From the NCBI GenBank assembly GCA_037074705.1, contig CM073596.1, positions 19,860,501 through 19,924,500 on the forward strand: a DNA stretch of 64,000 nt. The letters are read 5' to 3'. This document shows positions 1-14,200 of this stretch, piece by piece. A program made the position numbers and the translations under genes. Position 1 is the first letter of the stretch. Every line of letters starts with the position of its first letter. The notes beneath the pieces are model-generated. The model did not search any database and was not told where the DNA came from. It saw only the letters and a list, made by a program, of their open reading frames with translations. This DNA comes from Zhengitettix transpicula. Its lineage: Eukaryota > Arthropoda > Insecta > Orthoptera > Tetrigidae.

Positions 1-3000
1 TAATTCCGAAGAATTTGTAGTTGTTATGTCGATGTCCGGTCGGAACAACATTACGAACACTCACAAAATGAAGTAAAAATCAAATTTATGTAAGATATGT
101 AAATTTTTTTATATAATTGAATTTAGAGTCCTGCATATGGTTGTTTCATTTCTCACACACCATGCATTTTCAGGAAGGTAGAACTTTCATGTTATAAAAT
201 CTAAGATAAATGTGCTTTATTCACTCAAACTGAAGTAAATCAATCCATATGTAAAAGTGACTACCCCAATACCATCAAATGCCAAAATACACACATTTTT
301 CTTAATTTTATTTGAACATCGTTGAAATGCTTTCACAGTTTGAAATAGAACGTTTTTATAATTATTAGTTGTATGAAACTGAAAATATTTATATTATTTT
401 CCATACTAAACAATCTTAACAACAATATGTTGAATTTAAATCTATGTATACTGAAAGGGTAAATATGGTGGTTGAAATGTGCAGAATAAAGACTATGAAT
501 GAAAAATATTATTTTTATTTACAATATTTGACAGCTCACTGCAAACTTTAAAAATGGATTTTTCTTTGTAAAATAATTGTTAAGTATATGCACATAAGTT
601 ATTAGCACATATGTAACTCAAATTATCATTCAGATTCACTAAAAATATATATATTTACCTTCATAGTAATGCATTATGATGTAGGCCTTATAGATTCTTT
701 ATTTATTTTAAAATGAAGACACTTTGTTGACAATAGTTTTCTACAATAACTTGAAATCAACTACATATGAATGAACTCCAAAACAAAAGTTTATTAGTAT
801 AAAAGAGAAGTTTGTGAATTCAACTTACTGTATTAAAGGATAGTTGATAACAATACTTTTAAATCACATATTTAACTGCAATTCTTAATCGACCATTTGT
901 CATTTTGGTTTGATAGCTCAAAGTGGGTCTGATAAAACTCTCACATTTTGATAAATGTAAAGTTTTCTCACTCTTGTAATTAATATATGATAAATCTGTG
1001 AATTATTTAAATTCTAATATATTACTACCAATGAAATACTAGGCCATGTATCACTTTACACAGTTTTAAAGTTATGTTTAAATTAAAACGTATTACATTA
1101 ATATTAAAATTTACTGTACTACATTATGTTGCAAAAGTTATATGTAATTTAAAATATGGTGCTCCTTTTATACAAAGTTTCTTATTTTAGAGAATCATCA
1201 TTCTCAAAGTGAATTGTTTTAAGAAAGAAAATAGTAACTATAGCATAGTATATATGAAATAAGGCTCAGTAACACAGCAAAAAATCAAACAACCATTCTA
1301 TTTGTGACAGCATGAAAGTAAATTCAGGGGCAATATCTTTCTTTTATAATACTTTCTTCCATTTTTCTTCTAGTGTTCATGTCATTATAAAAATAATGCC
1401 ACATCTGAAAGATTTTAAAGAATCAATATGAGAGACAGTAATACTAGACTTATAGTGCTATTAAAATGTAAGGCAGCAAATTAATTATTGTATATTGCAA
1501 CCTTTACCATTCAAAGAGCAATATATTTTTTAATGGATAATTAATTAAAATTTTAGGTACAAATTCCTATTATATATTACAATCTTAAACACAATGAAAA
1601 CTTCTAAGAAGTATAGAATGTTTTACAACAAATAAAATATTTCAGACTATTGGTGATAAATAAATCTGTATCTTGTGTAAAAAATATTAAAAAGTATTTA
1701 AGAAGTTTGATAGCAATCCAATTTAAGTGGGAGTAAATGATTAATTAATGAATAGCCTACAGTATTTAATAAATAATAAATGTCCAGGATTGTATCTGAC
1801 CTGAAAAGGTTCAATAAATACAACAACTTTAAATGACAGTGTACAAAATATTTTATACTGCTGAATATGCTCAACTTTTGGCAATGTTCAGAAGTAATAC
1901 AAATGCTTTTTTTTTAAAAAAAAAACAAGAAATAAAATACTAATACAGTGCTGGTGTAGAATAGAAAGCAAAATGAGTGGGTTAAACTTTTCTGTATAAT
2001 GAAACTTGAAATCAAATTCATATTCAATCACTTGTCAGTCAAATTGTTATAGTAATAAGTAATATTGCCTTCATTGAAGATGTTTGAAGATAATGATTTA
2101 GTAAATATGCTTATGTACAGTAACTTTTCAAAATATTTTTATGGCTTAGAAATTTGAATCTTTTATAACAGGAGTTAGAACAAATGTAAGTCATTAACTA
2201 TTTTATTTATGTGATATAAGAATAATTTATATTCAAATTTAAAGTAAGGTGTGACAATTACATGATAAAATAATGAGTCAGTATATATGCTATTAAAATG
2301 AAGTCACATGTAAGGAATACATTTGGAACACTTAAAAAAAGAATACAGGTGAAACAATAATAGGTTAAGCTTTCTCTATATATATCTTTGAATATAAAAA
2401 ACATTAATAGGGTATTAAATAATTATGAACATTATATATTAATATCAAAATAAAAATATCATTTGACTTTGGGTTTCTCATTTACAAACAGACTCATGCT
2501 CACAATTATCACATTTTTAGCTATAGTTTAATGTTCATTTCAATATGTCTTTAAATAAATTTTTATTCATAAATGAGTTTATTTTAATATATTTAATGAC
2601 ATGCAAAATTTCTTGAACACAAAACTGCATTCTGTAGATATTAGTGCATTTAACTACTATTCATTTTTAATGCTTTCCATACAATACCCCTAAGCATATA
2701 TGTTCAAGAAATCAAGCTACGAGTAGAAAGTTATAGTGTAACAAAATAGACATTTCATATCACTAAAATATGTTTTTCTGATCACTCAAAATAAAATATA
2801 AAATATCTCTCTCTTTGATACATTCTCATATATATCTATATATATATATTTGAATTGTACCTTGAAGAGGAATGAAGAATGTATATGTATGTCTATATAC
2901 AATTATTTTTTAATCTGATCATATTTACATTAGTTTATGGAATGTTCTGAAATTAATGTTAGACAAGACAAAGTTATGCAAATGGGAGTTCAATTATCAA

Positions 3001-4284
3001 CATTTAGGAAGTATTTAAGGAGGCACTACTTATATATCAGGTGCACTTGGTTTTAAAAAGAAAATTCATACTTGCTACATACACATTCCAAATAATTGAA
3101 ATTGAAGCTATTTACTTACTTTAAAAGTTAGTTAAGAGTAATAATGAAAGTAGCAGAGGACTTGTTTTTATTTTTGGGTTATAAGCAGTTTTTTAATGTG
3201 AAAACATAATACTTAGGTAATGTCTTGTTTGTAATATAGATATAGACAGAAAAGTGTGTTTTAGGAATGTATCTTTATCTAGGATATAATTATTATTTGT
3301 CCTTTGAAGCATTCAGGAAAACAAGTATTTCTAACTTCAGTATCTACGTGTAACTATTTGCATCTAGACTAACTGTGGTAAAAATGAAATGCAAATTTTT
3401 CATACATAGAAGCAACATTTTCTAGGAATGTATATGTCTCAAGCAGTTAAAGAATTGAATCCAAAGTTATGTAAGAATCCATAATCAACAAAAGGCATTG
3501 TTCCACAAGGCAGAATGCATACTTATATAGTATCTATATTCAAATTACACATATTCGGAATTCTTTAACATTTATAAAGATTTATGAATCATTGATTTCT
3601 CAATATTTTTGGAAGTTTTTAAGTAAGGTAGTAACTTATGGCTATTTTTGACTATAGTATTACAAATTAATAAACTATACATTACATTAACAAAATGTAT
3701 TTAACTTCTTGTGTTAAAAATTGATATTTCATTTATTGAATATTTCAAGTATATGTTGAGACAAATTTAATCTTATTATTCACAATTTGTAAAATATTTA
3801 CATTGCTCATGAAATTATCACAATCTTGCTTAAAACATTTCTATTGATCCAATAATTTTTAGATTATATAAACTTTTTAAACATAAACACAAAACTTTTA
3901 AATAAAATAAATTAGCATTCAGAAATATGAAAAGTGCAATTCAAAATAGGTAAACATAATTTTATTTTATTTTTGATAGTGCTTTTTGTTATAACAGAAT
4001 TGTTTCCATTAAATGCTTATGAAAATAGATGTACAATTGTTTTTCAGAATATCAGTGGTCACTATTAGTTCAGAGATGAGCTAAATACTTTTAATTAAAT
4101 GTCTTTTATTACTTTTATTTTGTATAACATCTTTAGTAAGAGTTAAACAAGTCAACCATATATGTTTTACTTGATTCCATTCTCAAATATATAATTAGTG
4201 AAATATGGAATAAATGTAATGTTCAAAATGTTTCAGTCTATATATATATCCATATTTAAAATTCAATTTTGTTTACTGTACAAT
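1..4284. other. 3' UTR and/or intergenic AT-rich DNA
   Basis: No open frame of note, no recognisable repeat, and very few CpG dinucleotides. The part next to the stop codon must be Elk 3' UTR. How far it extends, and where intergenic DNA begins, is not visible. Many AATAAA hexamers occur on the minus strand. Confidence 0.6.
4105..4119 (-). promoter_or_regulatory. Candidate polyadenylation signals AATAAA
   Basis: Two AATAAA hexamers read on the minus strand (4110-4105 and 4119-4114), about 170-180 nt past the stop codon. AT-rich DNA contains many such hexamers by chance, and more lie further downstream, so the real end of the transcript cannot be fixed. Confidence 0.3.
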
Positions 4285-4884
4285 TCAACTGTCAAAAAAA
4301 TGAAATTTTAAGGAATTTGTTGAATTTTTGGGACTAATTGCTGGAAAAATAATTCCATCATCAATATCACCTGCACTAAACCTCTGTTGATGTGGCACAT
4401 TTGTCTTCTGACGGTTTCGGAAACTGGGAGCAGGCAAAGGCTGAATGTTCCATTCTTGTCGTGGCTGGACTAAGTCCGAAACAGGATTGCGATTTTTAAA
4501 ATTTTTTTCACTGTCTGTCTGTGGAATGTTCAACACTTTACACCTTTGGGAAGAGTCTGAATCTCTAAGAATCAGCTCAGGATTAAGACCCAGTATGATT
4601 AGCACTCGATGAGGATTTTGCAGAATGAACTGTTCTATTAAATCAGCAGGTGCTGTTGTCTGTGTATCCTTATCAACAACTTGAGTTAACTTTGCTTGAG
4701 TCTCAACTGGCTCCCAGCAGAACATGTCTGGTGGATGAGATGAGCTGCGCTGTATCATTGCTCCATCAAGACAATTGTGTGGCAGATTGGGGTTTGAATG
4801 TGTTGGCAGGGGATATGGGTAACGAGTTGCCATAGCCGAGTTACTCGATGCCAACTCCTGTAGTGCCTGGATGGCATTACGCAC
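4285..4884 (-). CDS. Elk: Elk terminal coding exon and stop
   Basis: Encodes residues 792-990 and the TGA stop (4285-4287). The first codon is GTG (Val), read internally as [14 protein letters not shown], which continues the coiled coil; it is not a translation start. Recognisable segments are [20 protein letters not shown] and [18 protein letters not shown]. The rest is low in order and rich in Ser, Asn and Pro. The acceptor is TATAG/GTGCG. I do not know a function for the tail beyond the coiled coil. The protein end seems complete because no good donor precedes the stop. Confidence 0.92.
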   Translation of the reverse strand: MRNAIQALQELASSNSAMATRYPYPLPTHSNPNLPHNCLDGAMIQRSSSHPPDMFCWEPVETQAKLTQVVDKDTQTTAPADLIEQFILQNPHRVLIILGLNPELILRDSDSSQRCKVLNIPQTDSEKNFKNRNPVSDLVQPRQEWNIQPLPAPSFRNRQKTNVPHQQRFSAGDIDDGIIFPAISPKNSTNSLKFHFFDS

Positions 4885-5240
4885 CTATATTCATAAATAT
4901 TCATAATCATCATTCTGTTAGTGTACTTATTCATAATTTCATGCATACTTAAGATGAAATAATAAAAAACAAATATCAATGTCAGAAACATGAGCTTTAC
5001 CATTAAACACCTAAATATGTTATTAAACAATTGTCAACATATTTTTCTCTATTAATAAAATTATTATTAGTAAATTGAATTTTAAATTAATATATATGTA
5101 TATATATATATTAAGGAGATGACATTGTCAAAAATAATTGCGACTGAGAGCCTCCAAAAATTGGAGAACAACCTTCAGTTCCTTATGGCTACACCGCCAC
5201 AACCTATCTCTCTTTCCTTTCCATACCAATATTGCAATTA

Positions 5241-5295
<55 letters not shown>

Positions 5296-8200
5296 GCAAT
5301 AAAGATGACTGTATTAAAAAATATGGTGATTAATCAGAAACAAGAATTTTTCTTAGACTAATAAAATGAAATGCCTTAGTTATATTATTATGTTAAATAT
5401 CAAACATAATGAAATGAGCTAGTTGAAAATTCAGCATTGTTAAACTTAAAAAAAATACACTTAAACCTACCTCTTGGCTTAATGTTGCAACATCCTGATG
5501 AAGAGATGAAACTTGAGTATCAAGCCTTTCCACACTATTTTTTGTTTGTTCTACTTCACCCCGCAGCTCAAGATTCAGCCCTTCTAGAGACCCTGATCTA
5601 TGACTAATAGGTAATATAGTAGACCTTTGTCGGTCTCTCAGGAGTCCCGGACGAGACCTTCCTGTACGACCAACAAATTCTTCTATCCTGTAAATTCAAC
5701 ACCAATGTGGACTATTTATTTTGTATTTATTAAGTCTGAATAACAATAAAAATTTCTATTAATTGCATTAATTATAACTGGCAATACAATTACATGTTCA
5801 CAGATAACTCCAGATAAAATTTTTAAACATCTTAACTGGTTGAAAACTTAAAAACTACAGCTAGTGTTTTAAAATCATGTTGTGTATAATTAATTACATC
5901 TAAATTATTTTCTAAAATAATTATAGACATAAGGATAGACTAAAAAACTGCACAATAAATCAGTTATCAGAAAGTAAATTCCTTGGATTAATAAAATACT
6001 AATGTGGTAGAGAGATGAAATATGTACTACTCATACTGAGTAGGGTATGCTATGAAATTTGAGTTGTCATTAAAACTTAACTATTATATTATATAATGTA
6101 TATTTTACATACGCAAACTTTTCCCATCTAGGAACTTAGTTACTGGTATTTTTTTTCCTGAACTTATATGCATTAAGGAGTAGTTCAAATCATGAAACAT
6201 GCATTCCTATTACTTTTGACTAACCCAACAAACTGTATTTGAATGGATTCTACAAATTAATTCTGTATGTTATACAATTAATGCTCTGCTGATAAAAAAA
6301 ATACAGTTGTTTTGAACATAACTATACAGTTTATTCTTACAAAATACTGAAAACATATTTCATTAATCAATGACTGAAAGTTAGTCAATGCACACTGAGA
6401 ATTATTTAGTCTTTTCCATAACCAATTACCTCAGGAAACAGAACTGAATCACCACAACTTACATTTTAAGTGATCCTAAGGGCAATTTATTTGGAAAATT
6501 AAAACTTAAAAAAAGGTATCATTTCATGCAATTTCAAATTATAGTTTCTATTAATAATTTATTTTTCTATTTAAAAAGGGGAGTGATTTTATAGTTATGG
6601 TTAATGTACTGTATCTTTAGTTTGAAGAAAATTAATCACATACAGATGTTTCTTATTAAAATATTTTTTAGGTACCTTGGGTTAAATTTTGCATGTCGAG
6701 GACTGTTACCAGCGTGAAGAGGTGACCTATTTGGAGGTGAGAGTGGGGAAGTTTCGCCATCCTCAGCAATATTTTCATCATCTTCACTAATTGAAGGAAG
6801 AGTCATTGATGGAACTCCATTCATCTCTGACTCTTGCTGCTCAAAAGAGAAAAATAATGTATGAACAGAAATTATGAATTTGTTTATATGTTCAGGAATA
6901 ATATTAATTCCTCAGTACAATATGTTATTTGTAAAAACAGTAAGTGAATTGAAATATGTACACAGAGATCGTTGATCTATATCGTTGCATCAATTTCTCT
7001 GGATACATTAAAATATGTTATGCAAATTGACCTATAAATCTACAAAAATAAATCAATGTGACAATGAAGTATATAACATTCTTAAAGTTATAAAATACTT
7101 TTTATGAACTATTAGTACGAAAATTGTTAACATAAAATCTCAAATGGTTGTAGAAAGTGCTCCAATTATATGAATGATTAACATAAAGTAGTCCTGAATA
7201 AAAATTGATAGAGGAACATTATTTTAACTAACCTCTGCCTCGTAACCCTCTCTAAGATTATATGTCAGATCGTGTTGAATATCGTGAGCAAATTCTTGTT
7301 GATATTCTGGGTATAGCCTCAAAACATCAACTAGACCTTGCATATTAATGCACTTGAGATCACAGTATGTAAGTGCCTTAACATCACAGCTTGATTTCAC
7401 AACCACATCAGAAACAGCCCCACCTCCTGAGCCAACACAATTGCCTGAAGATTGCAGGTACATGGATATATCACAGCCAAACAAGTCACCCTTTCCTGAA
7501 AGTAACATTCACTGATTAATGAAAATTCTAGAAAATTTTTTGTTACAGTAATTATGTGCTTTTTGGCCAATAGTGCAATGATATAATGCAACTAACTCCC
7601 AAATTTCATAATTACCTAAAATTGCAACTACCATACTGTTTTGAACTACTTCCATTGATCCATTGCATAAGTAATAAATATATTGTAGGGCATCTCCCTT
7701 ATGAATTAGATACTCTCCAGGAGCACAGAAATTTCCTCTTATATGCAATGAGAGCAGTTTTAAACAACCCTGTGAAGCAGCTTCAAATATTGGCAACTGC
7801 AAAATTTCTCTATGTAAGTGCATTGACACATCTCCCCTTAATTCTTCTGGGAACTCCTTCAGTGTCTGTAAATAACACAAAAATTATTTAATTAATTCAG
7901 GCAATGTTTGAGGACTATTGCCAATTGAAAGGTAAAAAATGTAGCACTTAAACAATCACAATTAAGAATTATCTTTATATATACATTTATATATTACATT
8001 GTGACATTCTCAAACACATTTTGGGATCACAGCCTTTGCGCCTGCCAGCCAGCTGTGAATTATGTTTCTCCTGAAGTAGAGGTAAAAATTGAAGAACTTC
8101 TTCCATCCTGATGGCGATGCTGTAATTCAACTTATATATGAATATATATATATATATATATTAGGAGAATCCATTAAGGAACTAATTCACATTCAAACTT

Positions 8201-11200
8201 GGATAGTGAGGAAGGATAGAAATAAATAGGAGAAATAGGAGGATTGCGCTTTATTTGAATTCATATGCTCAGGCGAAGAATTACGCACATAGAAAAGCAT
8301 ATGTTCAAAGCAGAGAGAAGGATGGAAGAAGAAGGAAAGACTGAAAATATTTGACCCAGGCGGGACTTGAACCCACGTATTCTGCTTAGTACACAGACGC
8401 CTTAACCATCTCGGCCACCGGGTCAAGTTCCTGACCAGGCAAATATAGACAGTCTTATTGTGGACAATTAATAGTTTTAGTGGAGGAATGGATAGAGTAG
8501 AGGGAATCCATATATATATATTTATATTTATATATTCTCATGTAGATAGGAAAGAGGGAGAGAGGCCAACTGACTTATGTTGAATCAACAGTTGGCATAG
8601 TCAGGCTGGAAAGAAATAACATGTCAAATTTTTTGAGGATCTGGGCCACCTTCTTTAGGACAGAAGGACTTAACATTGTGTCATGTTTATTCTTTCTGTC
8701 AGTGAAAATTATATATTTTACTGATTATTTAATAGTTGTGATTGTTTTCTCTTTTGAGAGTACTATAAAGTATCTCTTATATGTTATATTCTTTGGCTAC
8801 TGTTTTTCAGTTAGTATCGTGCTTGATGCACATGTTCAGATTTGATAATACATCTTTAAATACATAGTCAGTGCTGTCTGTTTATTAAATACATCCAACA
8901 CTTTCTTCCCTGAAGAAGGGGTCTCATCCCCTTGAAAAAAATTATTTCATCTCAGCTGACTACACTATCTGTTGATTTAAGGTAAGTCAACTGTTCTCTG
9001 TCCCTCTTTCCTGTCCAAATGTGTGAGTGTGTGTATGAAAGAGAGAAAGTGGGGGGGGGGGGTGAGAGGGTGATGGAGAGAAACACATGTGTTTTTGAAC
9101 ATAAACTCATGCAAAGATGGAAAGTTAATTTTTCAAGTGAGAACAAGGAATAATCTCAAAGTTGCAGAAAGAATGCAGATGCAACACACTTTGAATTAAA
9201 ATAAATAGAAAACATAAGATATAGTGTTATCAGGCTGAAAGCTCTGACTACTTCTAATTTTAATGATGAAAATATATGGGTTTACTCCATTTGCCTGGCT
9301 GAAGGAACTAAGATGGACAATTAGGCGTAGAATATAAAAGAAGAGAGAATGGAATAGAAGCCAAAAAGCACAGGTACATACTTTGAACCACAAGGAATAT
9401 TGGCAAAACAAAAAAGCTGGTTTGACAGCCAAATTATTGGAAAGTCCTGGGACAGTAGTAAAGTTTTGATGCAGAAAGACATACATACTGCATCTTGACA
9501 TAAGCCTTGCATTAGTTTGGTGAACCCCTAACACAGTCATGGAAGAGTATAAATAGGAGAAGAAATGGAATTATGAGGAAAAGGCTTTGTTGTTGAAAGG
9601 GGTAGTTTGCAATTTATTTTTGGCATTCATTGTTGTATGTTGAAGAGTAAAAATTTTTTGTAGGAGAAACACGAAGTATGTTCAGGTGGATATACAAACT
9701 CTATACCACTAAGCAACAGAAATCCACAAACTTTGCAAACCTGGCAAGTAAATCTGTCTACATACTACAGAAAAAAATGTATTTTGATTTATTAATTACA
9801 GAATTCAGGTTTGGCACCAAAATGTGAAATTTAGTGTACTTAGTTTATATTTGTCTAAAGAGAACAATATTTGAAAAATTTGGAATAAACAATTTTATTC
9901 TGTATTACTATTTACTACAAAATGTTCATTATTTCGTGAAGTTATAAAACTAACCAAATAACCGACTGCATGCTAGTACAATACATTTCATCCATAATTC
10001 AAGTGATCTCAGAAATGTATCTAATTGAGATATAAAATCTTTTTGTTAATTTGAATCTATTCAAATAACATGCTGGTCATGGGTCATTCATGACACCTGT
10101 TGTTTATATTTTGATGTATAGACGGGTGGAAACATAAACTTTGAGTTAGTAATATTTTAGTACTGTTACCCTTATCTCCATTTGCTGGAAGGTCTTATAC
10201 AGTTCTAAGGTAAAAAAAATAGAATGTTAGCAACAAAAATAATATGGTTCACTTATCATCACTATTTTTTTGTAGGTGACAGAAATATATCGATCAAATA
10301 TATTACATATTAACTAATTACTAAATTACAGCTTAGAATGCACAGTTCATGCTACATAAACAGTGAAATATATAAAATTTTAAAATGATTAATTTATTAA
10401 TACTAATAAATTAAACGTGCAAAGATATATAGAGTGCAGATATAAAACAACAAATATACTTCTAATAAGTACATCAATGACTACAAATTCCACTGTTTGT
10501 TAAGTCTTGGAAACTGAAAAAATTGAATGGGAGTAAAAACATGCAACAAGCTAAGGAAAGTGTAAATGTGTGGATTTTAGCCCATTTATGAGTGAGAAAA
10601 AAAGTATTTTAACAGCATTGATGTTAGAACTCTTGCATTATTGTACAGCAAAGTTTCCTATAAATAGTATATTTTATAATATTTAGAAATTTTGGGTCAG
10701 CAGCACATTTATTTTCCATAATTAACTGAAGAGTGTATAAACAAGAACTTTTACAATAGAACAAAATAATGTATTCTAAATGAAATCTTGGCTGATATAT
10801 TCTATACTTAAGTTCTTGTGAAGTATAGATGTGTAATATTCAGCAATTTGTGATAGAATACTAAATAATCTAATACGAACACAAGTGGTAATATTGGGCT
10901 TCCAACTGTAAACCTAAGCTAATTTATTATAACTGTCATTGTATAAGATGCTTCAACCAGTTGATTAAAGCCAAATTTGAGCAATAATTTTTTAATCAAA
11001 TTGTTACAATTATTCATGTTATGTGCAATTAGATTGAAATAAACTTTATTTCCCATATCACTTCTGTAGTTGCTCATACTTATTGTTGAACAATATTGTA
11101 AAATAAAAAAGTTCAATGAAACAGTAAATTATTTAAAAAAAATAAGGTTTCTATTTGTTTGTATTTGTCTGAAAATTTAGATGATTAAATTTAAATACAA

Positions 11201-14200
11201 GAAATACTTTTGAATCATTGGTGATTATATATAACTATAGAATATAGTACAAAATTTTATTGCAAATAACAAAAAGTAATACTTGCATTGGGTGCAAACA
11301 TCATAGATGAAATTAAGACTTTGTTAATATGTTGCACCCATACACACCTCTCTCACCTCGTGAATGTCGATGCCATGATTCAAAGACCACATTGTCTGGA
11401 AATAGTCTTGCATTCGTTGCTTCATTTCCTTAGGTATTTGGTGTAAAGTGAGAAAGTCTTTGAGATCCCTCCATTTAGTCTGATAAAGGGAACGCCTAGA
11501 ATACATTCGCTGGATAATTGCTGTCACATTCCCAAAGACTACAGCATGCATCAGCGCTGTAAATAAATCATTAAATATTTCTTGGACTTACCAAAGTAAG
11601 TGGAGAGGAATAACAAATCATTGAATGAATTTCAATTTTAAGCAAAATATGGTACTTATAAATTTTTAATAATAATTATATTTGTTTATTGAAAAGTATA
11701 ACTAATTAAAGATATTTTAGCATTATGATTTGAAGAATATACTATAAATATATTAATGCCATAGAGATCACACAATGTAATAAAGGTAGGCAGTGATCAA
11801 AATTGGAGTATACAAGAATTTGATTCATACATATATGAGTGGAATAGTCACATGTAACAATTGGGGAAATTGCATACTGATAAGTTTCTAGAACTACTCA
11901 AAAGCAGAATTCTGGCTAGCTTATTAAAACCAAATAAACAAATTACCTGAAAACATTTCATTGTGAAAATTTGTATACACGTGGAATTAATCAGGTTATT
12001 TATAGTTAATAGATTTCTCTTATACTCATATGATCATGTCATCTCATATAATGGATGTCCTTTCTTAACACAGGATTCTCGAACAATATTCTTATTTATT
12101 CAGTGGATAATTTGAAATTATTAGATATTATAATTTACTGCATCTTTTGAGTATTACTCATGTAAAATTTCAGATACTGTAAAATATTAATGACTTGTGA
12201 AAACTTAACTATCAAAATATACCACTGAATAAATTTGAGTATTACCTCCAACTAACATAGTGCAGATGCTGAAAATCTTCTCAGTGCTTGTGTTAGCAGA
12301 CACATTTCCAAAGCCAACACTTGTGAGACTAGAGCAAGTGAAGTAAAGAGCAGTGATGTATGATTCAGAATGAGAAACATTAGTAACTGAAACTTTGAGT
12401 CTCTCTGCCATAGTGTGGATCCAACCTAGATAAGGAGAGTTAAAGAAAAATTACTTTTTTGCAATGGACACATTTATCTTCTCTAGAAATTAAATAAAAC
12501 AGGATGTACTTACTGTAAAAGTTCTGTTAATTATTAATTACATTACACTTATTGATTCAAGAATTTACTGATACTAAGGTAAAATTTAATTATTAATCCA
12601 TTTCTTGTAAATTATTCTATTTCATTATGCTTATGCAATTGATTATATATATTGAGATGGTTCCTATGTTACTATTTAGTCTAACAGATGAAAAAAAACA
12701 ATACATTAATCTTAATCAACATAAAATTTTGTGTATTATAATTCTATTTCATTATGTTTTTGATAATGCGAGCTTTAATTCTGTATGTTCAAATGCAACA
12801 TTGTCCACAAAGATTGAGTTTGCTAGACTTACCTAGATTCCAGTCTTTGTCATTACGAAGACGTTCCTTTTCAGCAATTACAAACCAGATGCATGCAAGC
12901 CAGTGAGCAACTAGAATGAAGGAGAGCATGAGTAATGTGAGGATCATGGCACTGTATTGTGAGTATCGATCCATTTTTTGCAACAAACGTGCCAGTCTCA
13001 ATAAGCGTGTCAACTTCAAGAGATGGATGTGGCCATGTTCCTAAAAATTAAATCTAAGTATAAGTTACTAGGAACAATATATGCTAAAATTGAACTCTCA
13101 TTATAAACATCCAGAAATAAATTTATAATGTGTTGAAGCTTTGCTGCAGATTGAACAGTATGGATTTTATCATAAAGGAATTTTAATTGAAAGAATAAGT
13201 GAGATTATAAACTGAAAATTAAGTTCTTGATAGTTGTTATAATTAATTACAATATGCTAATTGTTACAATAAATAACTTTGAAAATAACTTCAGATTAAT
13301 AATAATAAATTAATATAATAACATAGTAATAAAATTTCTAATTTACACATTTATATGATTCCTTTTTGCAAACTTTAATCAATTATTGAAGGAATTTAAT
13401 CAGTGCAGAGAGTATGTAAACCAATAATATATATATAAAAAAGTCTCATTTTACTATCAACATTTACTATGCCAATTTGATATAAAATTTTAATGTGTGG
13501 ATTTCTATATATAAGTTAAATTCATTCATCTTAATTGACTCATAAAATTTGCATTATGTTTCTGCAATAAAGAGTGTCCAGATTGTTGAATGTTGTCCTG
13601 TTATTTAGATGCAATAATCTTATACAACAATACAAACATGTATTTTGAGTATCAGTATAATTATCAAATGTCAAATGTTGAAGACACATATTATGACACC
13701 ATTACAACTTAATAAATTTATAAAGTGGGTAGCTTTTCAAGTTTACTTTTCTTTCATAAAAATTGTCATTGAAAACTTCAAAATAATCTATATATATTTA
13801 AAAAAAAATAGGTTTCTGTTAAAATTCAGATTAAAAATAATGATTTCATATGCTCTTTCAACTGGCAGTGTCATGTCACACATTAAAATAATGATTTTAA
13901 GGCTTTAAAATCCAACTTATTTGTAAATTGGAACTTACAATAAAATTTTATTGATTTTGCAAAACGGTATGGTTACCTCTCCACTGTAGACATCAGAAGC
14001 ATAGAGGAGATCAAATGGTATAGCTGCTAAAAGATCTACTATGAACCAACTCTTCACATAATTTAGAGCTATAGAACGAGAATTGGACACAACTTCTCCC
14101 TTGCGATTCACATAAGTTGTCCGGAAGTTTAGAATAATATCTGAAAATAAAGTCAATTCGTATAATTATTCATTAATGATATTTCATTTTCGAAGTGATT

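Larger units (their letters stand above)
7866..11356 (-). other. Elk intron with SINE and inverted-pair element
   Basis: A 3.5-kb intron between the C-linker and first cNBHD exon. It contains a tRNA-derived SINE (8130-8424), an inverted-pair element (8549-9011) and a 12-G run (9051-9062). From about 9.2 to 11.3 kb I see no recognisable repeat or gene. Confidence 0.7.

Noticed and set aside
8353..8424. Functional tRNA-Ser gene
   Set aside because: The short variable arm, unusual ACT anticodon and SINE-like downstream body argue for a tRNA-derived repeat.
8193..8426. 77-codon minus-strand frame starting [11 protein letters not shown]
   Set aside because: It is a translation of the tRNA-like SINE head and body.
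11324..11356. Extension of the C-linker frame past 11357 ([10 protein letters not shown])
   Set aside because: It reads through a good donor (GAG/GTGAGAG); the next exon at 7865 restores the conserved [11 protein letters not shown].
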